64,000 bases of DNA, from the NCBI RefSeq assembly GCF_014836715.1, contig NZ_JACSQI010000002.1, positions 1 through 64,000 on the forward strand, read 5' to 3'. Each line of letters begins with the position of its first letter. The stretch's first letter is position 1. A program made the position numbers and the translations under genes. Positions 58,843 to 64,000 of the stretch are shown here, one piece after another. This DNA is from Escherichia whittamii. GTDB lineage: Bacteria; Pseudomonadota; Gammaproteobacteria; Enterobacterales; Enterobacteriaceae. The notes under the pieces are model-generated. The model was given only the letters and a program-made list of their open reading frames with translations. It was not told the DNA's origin and did not search any database.

Positions 58843-59732
58843 CGGGCAATAACACTCCGCTCATCAATAAACATGCAGCGATTTCTCCCGGTCTGCTTGC
58901 CTTCATACATTGCTCTGTCAGCCCTTCCAATAACCACATCCAGCGGTTCTTCAGGAAATGCGCGGCTCACGCCAGCGGTCACTGTTATCTGGATATGTCC
59001 GCCAGGGTGCGCTATCGCATGGTTATCGACTAACTGACAAATACGTACCCCGGCACGACACGCCTCATCATCATTTTGCGCTTTGATGATAATAATAAAC
59101 TCTTCACCACCATAGCGATAAACCGTATCGTAGTCACGCGTCCAACCGGCTAAGTAAGTAGCCAGGCTCCGTAAAACCACATCACCAATTAAATGCCCGT
59201 AGGTATCATTAACCAATTTAAATCGGTCTATATCCAGCAGCATTAAATAAAGATTCAATGGTTCCGCATTACGTAATTGGTGATCAAATGATTCATCAAG
59301 CACCCGACGACCAGGTAATCCCGTTAATACATCCATATTGCTACGCATAGTCAGCAAATAAATTTTGTAATCTGTTAATGCGGCGGTAAAAGAAAGCAAC
59401 CCTTCCTGAAATTCGTCAAAATGAACTTCCTGCCAACGATTTTCGACAATAGCTAGCATTAATTCCCGACCACAGTTATGCATATGCTGATGAGTAGAAT
59501 CTATTATCTGAACGTAGGGTAATTCATCACTATCTAGTGGTCCAAGATTATCAAGCCACCGACCAAACTGACACAGTTCATAAGAATGGTTATCCGTAAT
59601 TTCCGGCTGACTGGTATCCCTGGCAACCACGCTGTGAAACATGTTGACAAGCCACTGGTAATGGGCATCGATAGCTTTATTCAGATCTAACAAGATGGCA
59701 TCGATTTCCGTTGTCTTCTTGTGCATTGCCAC
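58836..59732 (-). CDS. dgcZ: Zinc-regulated diguanylate cyclase DgcZ
   Basis: 298 residues. N-terminal CZB domain with zinc ligands H24, C54, H81 and H85, then GGDEF with YRYGGEEFIII. Makes c-di-GMP for poly-GlcNAc biofilm; zinc inhibits. It looks more divergent from the K-12 protein than its neighbours do, with a different N-terminus (MAMHKKTTEID). Confidence 0.94.
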   Translation of the reverse strand: MAMHKKTTEIDAILLDLNKAIDAHYQWLVNMFHSVVARDTSQPEITDNHSYELCQFGRWLDNLGPLDSDELPYVQIIDSTHQHMHNCGRELMLAIVENRWQEVHFDEFQEGLLSFTAALTDYKIYLLTMRSNMDVLTGLPGRRVLDESFDHQLRNAEPLNLYLMLLDIDRFKLVNDTYGHLIGDVVLRSLATYLAGWTRDYDTVYRYGGEEFIIIIKAQNDDEACRAGVRICQLVDNHAIAHPGGHIQITVTAGVSRAFPEEPLDVVIGRADRAMYEGKQTGRNRCMFIDERSVIARV

Positions 59733-60121
59733 TCCTTATTCACTGTTCCTTATGTACGTCATTCTAACGGGAGAAAAGAAAACTTATGTCAATATTTTCA
59801 TAGAAATCCTAATCAGGTGTGATGTTAAAGATAACATGGTGATTTAGAACTAAATCATCAGAAAAAAAATGTTTAACTCTGTAATTGCCTCCGCACATTC
59901 GCTGATAAAACGAGCAGGAATAACGACAATTAACTTCACCGCTCTTATCGCGGAAAACATAACATTTATTAAGTAATGATAATTATCATCAACAACATGG
60001 TATTGCAGAATAAATAATAAATTTACGATACCTACCCGGTCACAGGTTATTATCGATAAACATTTACAGCGACATGAATTTGTAAGCCGGATTGCAGTCA
60101 ATCCGACTCACTCTTGCAAAA
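59733..60121. other. Gap between dgcZ and dcp with a Fur-like palindrome
   Basis: 390 bp with no convincing gene. TAATGATAATTATCATC (59974-59990) resembles a Fur box (about 15 of 17 bases) and contains the perfect palindrome ATGATAATTATCAT. A 36-codon minus-strand frame (59850-59960) starts 13 bp from it but lacks a ribosome site. A hairpin CGGATTG/CAATCCG near 60089-60106 may end dcp. K-12 has ydeI and ydeJ here as I remember; neither is present. Confidence 0.55.
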
Positions 60122-62167
60122 TTATACGTTCAAGCCGCGGTGTTGCAGCATCGGTGTAATCTGTGGTGCCTTACCTCGCCATTGGCGATACAGGCGTTCT
60201 AAATCTTCGCTATTACCTTTGGAAAGGATAGCCTCGCGAAAACGTTGCCCATTTTCACGCGTTAAACCGCCCTCCTCGACAAACCATTGATAACCATCGT
60301 CTGCCAGCATTTGCGTCCACAGATATGCGTAGTAACCTGCCGCATATCCACCGCCAAAAATGTGGGCAAAATAACTGCTGCGATAACGCGGCGGTATCGC
60401 GGGAAGATCCATGTTTTCCGCCGCCAGCGCCCGAAGTTCGAAATCGTCCACGTCCTGCCGTGCTTCATTCTCTTCCAGACAATGCCAGCGCATATCAAGA
60501 AGCGCAGCGCTAAGTAACTCGCTCATCTCGTAGCCTTTATTGAACAGGCTGGCATTGCGCATTTTCTGTTGTAACTCTTCCGGCATGGCTTCTCCGGTTT
60601 GGTAATGCCTCGCATAGCGAGAGAATACCTGCGGATTTGTCGCCCAGTGTTCGTTAATTTGTGAAGGGAATTCGACGAAATCACGCGGCGTGTTGGTGCC
60701 AGAAAGCGTCGCATAACGTTGACTGGCAAAAAGACCGTGCAGCGTATGACCAAACTCATGGAATAAGGTTATAACATCATCCCACAATAACAATGCAGGT
60801 TCGCCTGTCGCTGGTTTCTGATAATTGCAAACATTATAAATAACGGGACGTGTCTCATTGAGCGTGGATTGCTCAACAAAATTCCCCATCCACGCGCCGC
60901 CGCTTTTGGAATCACGGGCGAAGAAATCACCGTAAAATAGCGCAAGACCAACTCCGTTATGGTCAAATATTTCCCATACGCGCACATCGGGGTGATAGAC
61001 CGGTATATCAAAGCGCTCGACAAATTTAATGCCGAAAAGCTGATTAGCAGTCCAGAATACCCCCTCATTCAACACTGTGTTCAATTCGAAATAAGGTTTG
61101 AGCTGCGCTTCATCGAGACAGAATTTCTCGCGTCTTACCTGCTCGGCATAAAATGCCCAGTCCCACGGCTGGGCGCTAAATCCGCCTTGCTGCTTTTCGA
61201 TAACCGCCTGAATAGATGCCAGTTCATCGTCTGCTCGCTTACGTGCGGCCGGGACAATTTCACGCATGAAGTTAAGTGCTGCTTCGGGTGTCTTTGCCAT
61301 CTGGTCGGCGATTTTCCACGCGGCATAATGAGGGAAACCAAGCAGTTTCGCCTGCTGTGCGCGGATCTCCACCAGCCGTTGAATAATGGCACGAGTATCG
61401 TTAGCGTCATTTTTTTCTGCCCGCGTCCAGCCCGCAGTAAACAGTTTTTCACGCGTCGTGCGATCGCGCAGTTCAGCAAGCGCCGGTTGCTGGGTGGTAT
61501 TCAGCAGTGGGATAAGCCACTTGTTATCCAGATCTTTCTCGCGCGCCGCCTCCGCCGCCAGGGCAATATCTTGCTCACTCATCCCCGCCAGTTGCCCAAT
61601 ATCGTCAACCACCAGCCCACCGGATTTGTTCGCGGCTAATAACCGCTGGTTAAACTGACTGATAAGGGTCGCCGCTTCTGTATTCAGCACTTTTAATTTT
61701 GCTTTATCGGCTTCTGCAAGTTTGGCCCCGGCAAGAACAAAACGTTGATGAATCACCTCGATCAATCGAATGGATTCGCTATCAAGACTCAGTGTTCCAC
61801 GGCGCTGCCAGATGGCATCTACCCGAGCGAACAATTCGCCGTTCAGGTAAATGTCATTAGCCAGTTCCGCAAGTTCCGCCGAGAACTGTTCATCAAGACG
61901 CTGTAATTCATCGTTGGTATGCGCCGAGGTCATAGCAAAGAAGACGCTGGTCACACGTGTGAGTAATTCCCCGCTCTTTTCAAGAGCCAGAATAGTGTTA
62001 GTAAAATCGGGCGTCTGTGGGTTTAACGCTATTGCTTCTATCTCAACCCGCTTTTGCCGCATCCCCTCGTCGAATGCCGGGCGATAGTGATGAATTGCAA
62101 TCTGATCAAAATGGGGCGCCATATAAGGCAGCGTGCTCTGCGTAAGAAAAGGATTCGTCGTTGACAT
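60122..62167 (-). CDS. dcp: Dipeptidyl carboxypeptidase Dcp
   Basis: 681 residues, M3-family zinc metallopeptidase with TLFHEFGHTLHG (H470, E471, H474). Removes C-terminal dipeptides from peptides. Intact; convergent side has the Fur-like gap, and ydfG is divergent. Confidence 0.97.
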   Translation of the reverse strand: MSTTNPFLTQSTLPYMAPHFDQIAIHHYRPAFDEGMRQKRVEIEAIALNPQTPDFTNTILALEKSGELLTRVTSVFFAMTSAHTNDELQRLDEQFSAELAELANDIYLNGELFARVDAIWQRRGTLSLDSESIRLIEVIHQRFVLAGAKLAEADKAKLKVLNTEAATLISQFNQRLLAANKSGGLVVDDIGQLAGMSEQDIALAAEAAREKDLDNKWLIPLLNTTQQPALAELRDRTTREKLFTAGWTRAEKNDANDTRAIIQRLVEIRAQQAKLLGFPHYAAWKIADQMAKTPEAALNFMREIVPAARKRADDELASIQAVIEKQQGGFSAQPWDWAFYAEQVRREKFCLDEAQLKPYFELNTVLNEGVFWTANQLFGIKFVERFDIPVYHPDVRVWEIFDHNGVGLALFYGDFFARDSKSGGAWMGNFVEQSTLNETRPVIYNVCNYQKPATGEPALLLWDDVITLFHEFGHTLHGLFASQRYATLSGTNTPRDFVEFPSQINEHWATNPQVFSRYARHYQTGEAMPEELQQKMRNASLFNKGYEMSELLSAALLDMRWHCLEENEARQDVDDFELRALAAENMDLPAIPPRYRSSYFAHIFGGGYAAGYYAYLWTQMLADDGYQWFVEEGGLTRENGQRFREAILSKGNSEDLERLYRQWRGKAPQITPMLQHRGLNV

Positions 62168-62303
62168 TTTCTACTCCTGAAAACGAGGTGTTCCATAGCG
62201 TAGGCTTACTGATAACGGAGTGCAATCTTGCAAACCAGTATTACCTGCTCTTAAGCATCACGTGCTATGTTAGTGACACACAAAAGCGTTGAGGAACAGT
62301 GAG

Positions 62304-63050
62304 ATGATCGTTTTAGTAACTGGAGCAACGGCAGGTTTTGGTGAATGCATTACTCGTCGTTTTATTCAACAAGGGCATAAAGTTATCGCCACTGGCCGTC
62401 GTCAGGAGCGGTTGCAGGAGTTAAAAGACGAGCTGGGAAACAATCTGTATATCGCCCAACTGGACGTTCGTAACCGCGCCGCCATTGAAGAAATGCTGGC
62501 ATCGCTTCCTGCCGAGTGGCGCGACATTGATATTCTGGTGAACAATGCTGGACTGGCGCTGGGTATGGAACCTGCACATAAAGCGAGCGTTGAAGACTGG
62601 GAAACCATGATTGATACCAACAATAAAGGCCTCGTGTATATGACGCGCGCAGTCCTGCCGGGTATGGTTGAGCGCAATCGTGGTCACATTATTAACATTG
62701 GTTCAACAGCGGGTAGCTGGCCATATGCTGGTGGCAACGTCTACGGCGCGACAAAAGCGTTTGTTCGTCAGTTCAGCCTGAATCTACGCACAGATCTGCA
62801 CGGTACGGCAGTACGTGTCACAGACATCGAACCGGGACTGGTAGGCGGCACCGAATTTTCCAATGTCCGCTTTAAAGGCGATGACGGCAAAGCAGAAAAG
62901 ACCTATCAAAATACCGTCGCGCTGACACCAGAAGATGTCACTGAAGCCGTCTGGTGGGTAGCCACTCTCCCTGCTCACGTTAACATTAATACCCTGGAAA
63001 TGATGCCGGTTACCCAAAGTTATGCTGGTCTGAATGTCCATCGGCATTAA
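62304..63050 (+). CDS. ydfG: 3-hydroxy acid dehydrogenase YdfG (RutE-bypass malonic semialdehyde reductase)
   Basis: 248 residues from the ATG with GAGGAAC upstream. Classical SDR: TGATAGFG near 7-14, catalytic Tyr and Lys in VYGATKAF. NADP-dependent; oxidises serine and 3-hydroxy acids and reduces malonic semialdehyde from uracil breakdown. Confidence 0.96.
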   Translation: MIVLVTGATAGFGECITRRFIQQGHKVIATGRRQERLQELKDELGNNLYIAQLDVRNRAAIEEMLASLPAEWRDIDILVNNAGLALGMEPAHKASVEDWETMIDTNNKGLVYMTRAVLPGMVERNRGHIINIGSTAGSWPYAGGNVYGATKAFVRQFSLNLRTDLHGTAVRVTDIEPGLVGGTEFSNVRFKGDDGKAEKTYQNTVALTPEDVTEAVWWVATLPAHVNINTLEMMPVTQSYAGLNVHRH

Positions 63051-63058
63051 TTTTTATA

Positions 63059-63078
63059 CCCGGCCTCACCGCCGGGTT
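63059..63078 (+). terminator. ydfG terminator
   Basis: ACCCGGC-CTCACC-GCCGGGT then TATT, eight bases after ydfG. Confidence 0.75.
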
Positions 63079-63138
63079 ATTGCTTGTCACAAAAAAGTGG
63101 TAGACTCTTGCGGTTAACCCACTCAAAAGCAAGAACGA

Positions 63139-63825
63139 ATGACCGTCGAAACACAACTTAATCCCACACAGCCTGTCAATCAGCAAATTTATCGTATTCT
63201 TCGCCGCGACATTGTGCATTGCCTGATTGCACCAGGTACGCCGTTGTCGGAAAAAGAAGTTTCTGTTCGTTTCAATGTGTCACGCCAGCCGGTTCGCGAA
63301 GCCTTCATTAAACTGGCTGAAAACGGCCTGATTCAAATTCGCCCGCAGCGTGGCAGCTACGTCAATAAAATCTCTATGACCCAGGTTCGCAATGGCAGTT
63401 TTATTCGACAGGCCATTGAGTGCGCGGTGGCTCGGCGGGCAGCGAGCATGATTACTGAAAGCCAGTGCTACCAACTTGAGCAAAATCTTCACCAGCAACG
63501 CATTGCCATTGAGCGCAAGCAACTGGATGATTTTTTTGAACTTGATGACAACTTCCATCAACTCCTGACTCAGATTGCCGACTGTCAACTCGCCTGGGAC
63601 ACCATTGAAAACCTGAAAGCGACCGTTGATCGGGTGCGCTACATGAGTTTTGACCACGTTTCGCCACCGGAAATGCTGCTTCGCCAGCACATGGATATTT
63701 TCTCTGCGCTGCAAACACATGATGGTGATGCCGTTGAAAAGGCAATGGCATTGCATTTGCAGGAGATCAGCGAGTCCGTACAACTGATACGCCAGGAAAA
63801 TAGCGACTGGTTCAGCGAAGAGTAA
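63139..63825 (+). CDS. rspR: GntR/FadR-family regulator RspR
   Basis: 228 residues. N-terminal GntR winged helix ([40 protein letters not shown]) and FadR-type FCD domain. Formerly ydfH; regulates rspAB. Confidence 0.95.
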   Translation: MTVETQLNPTQPVNQQIYRILRRDIVHCLIAPGTPLSEKEVSVRFNVSRQPVREAFIKLAENGLIQIRPQRGSYVNKISMTQVRNGSFIRQAIECAVARRAASMITESQCYQLEQNLHQQRIAIERKQLDDFFELDDNFHQLLTQIADCQLAWDTIENLKATVDRVRYMSFDHVSPPEMLLRQHMDIFSALQTHDGDAVEKAMALHLQEISESVQLIRQENSDWFSEE

Positions 63826-63833
63826 TTCTTTTC

Positions 63834-63857
63834 CTCTCATCCCATTCGGGGTGAGAG
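63834..63857 (+). terminator. Hairpin after rspR
   Basis: CTCTCATCCC pairs with GGGGTGAGAG around a short loop, eight bases after the rspR stop. No long T-run. Confidence 0.55.
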
Positions 63858-63897
63858 TTCATCCCCTTCTTCTGGTTTATGCAAGCATCAAAAAAGA

Positions 63898-64000
63898 TGT
63901 GAACTTGATCATAAACAAAAAAAAATTCACTCGACAGGAGTATTTATATTGCGCCCGTTACGTGGGCTTCGACTGTAAATCAGAAAGGAGAAAACACCTA
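63898..64000 (+). promoter_or_regulatory. Probable promoter and ribosome site of ydfZ
   Basis: The window ends in GAAAGGAGAAAACACCTA, a ribosome-binding site whose start codon would lie just beyond; ydfZ follows rspR in E. coli. TTGATCATAAACAA (63905-63918) is a fair FNR site, fitting the known anaerobic activation of ydfZ, and overlaps TGTGA-N6-TCATA. Confidence 0.6.

Noticed and set aside
60959..61639. Plus-strand 226-codon frame inside dcp
   Set aside because: Antisense shadow; dcp is intact and conserved.

Overview
The window is enterobacterial chromosome, almost certainly Escherichia coli or a very close relative. It comes from the replication terminus, where the chromosomal dimer-resolution site dif (31832-31859) matches the E. 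coli site I remember base for base. The right half (32032-64000) is a nearly unbroken run of core E. coli genes: lsrKR, lsrACDBFG, tam, yneE, uxaB, dgcF, yneG, glsB, sad, ptrR, sotB, marC, marRAB, eamA, ydeE, mgtS/mgrR, dgcZ, dcp, ydfG and rspR. The left edge is the 5' end of gadB with its GAD box. Comparisons with K-12 here are from memory, not from an alignment.

Between gadB and lsrK (about 170-31830) the content is accessory and differs from the K-12 genes I remember there. It has three blocks. (1) 600-9900 is a surface-adhesin locus: two FimB/FimE-type tyrosine recombinases around a Rob-like AraC regulator, then a CaiF/GrlA-like and a LuxR-type regulator, then an autotransporter heptosyltransferase that overlaps a 1317-residue AIDA-type autotransporter rich in 19-residue repeats. 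Direct repeats, a perfect 19-bp hairpin, a perfect FNR box and a short inverted repeat around a promoter suggest switchable expression. (2) 9900-20100 is a metabolic/regulatory block: an NmrA-like SDR and a divergent LysR gene, then a seven-gene minus-strand run (AEC carrier, lipoprotein alpha/beta hydrolase, response regulator, CusS-like kinase, exported cupin, exported carboxymuconolactone-decarboxylase-like protein, exported alpha/beta hydrolase), and a divergent exported hydrolase with a Cys nucleophile. This looks like a cell-envelope pathway for an unknown ester or lactone under two-component control. (3) 20140-31830 is a mobile island: an ABC-three-component defence module (nuclease-like effector, middle component, Rad50-like ATPase with a zinc hook), an orphan DUF2384 antitoxin domain, and an overlapping minus-strand cassette of three tyrosine-recombinase-like genes plus a small coiled-coil gene. 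The cassette resembles the gamma-mobile-trio (GMT) systems. Its first recombinase is frameshifted, and the cassette begins about 115 bp from dif.

In the core half the lsr genes import, phosphorylate and degrade autoinducer-2 under LsrR. uxaB belongs to hexuronate catabolism. sad, ptrR and glsB serve glutamine/GABA/succinate-semialdehyde metabolism. dgcF and dgcZ make c-di-GMP. marRAB, marC, sotB, eamA and ydeE form an efflux and resistance cluster. mgtS and the sRNA MgrR sit together, with a PhoP box upstream of MgrR. Departures from the K-12 arrangement are a 396-residue exported protein between yneE and uxaB, a rhodanese/ftrA pair between ydeE and mgtS, and a short dgcZ-dcp gap with no ydeI/ydeJ and a stranded Fur-like palindrome.
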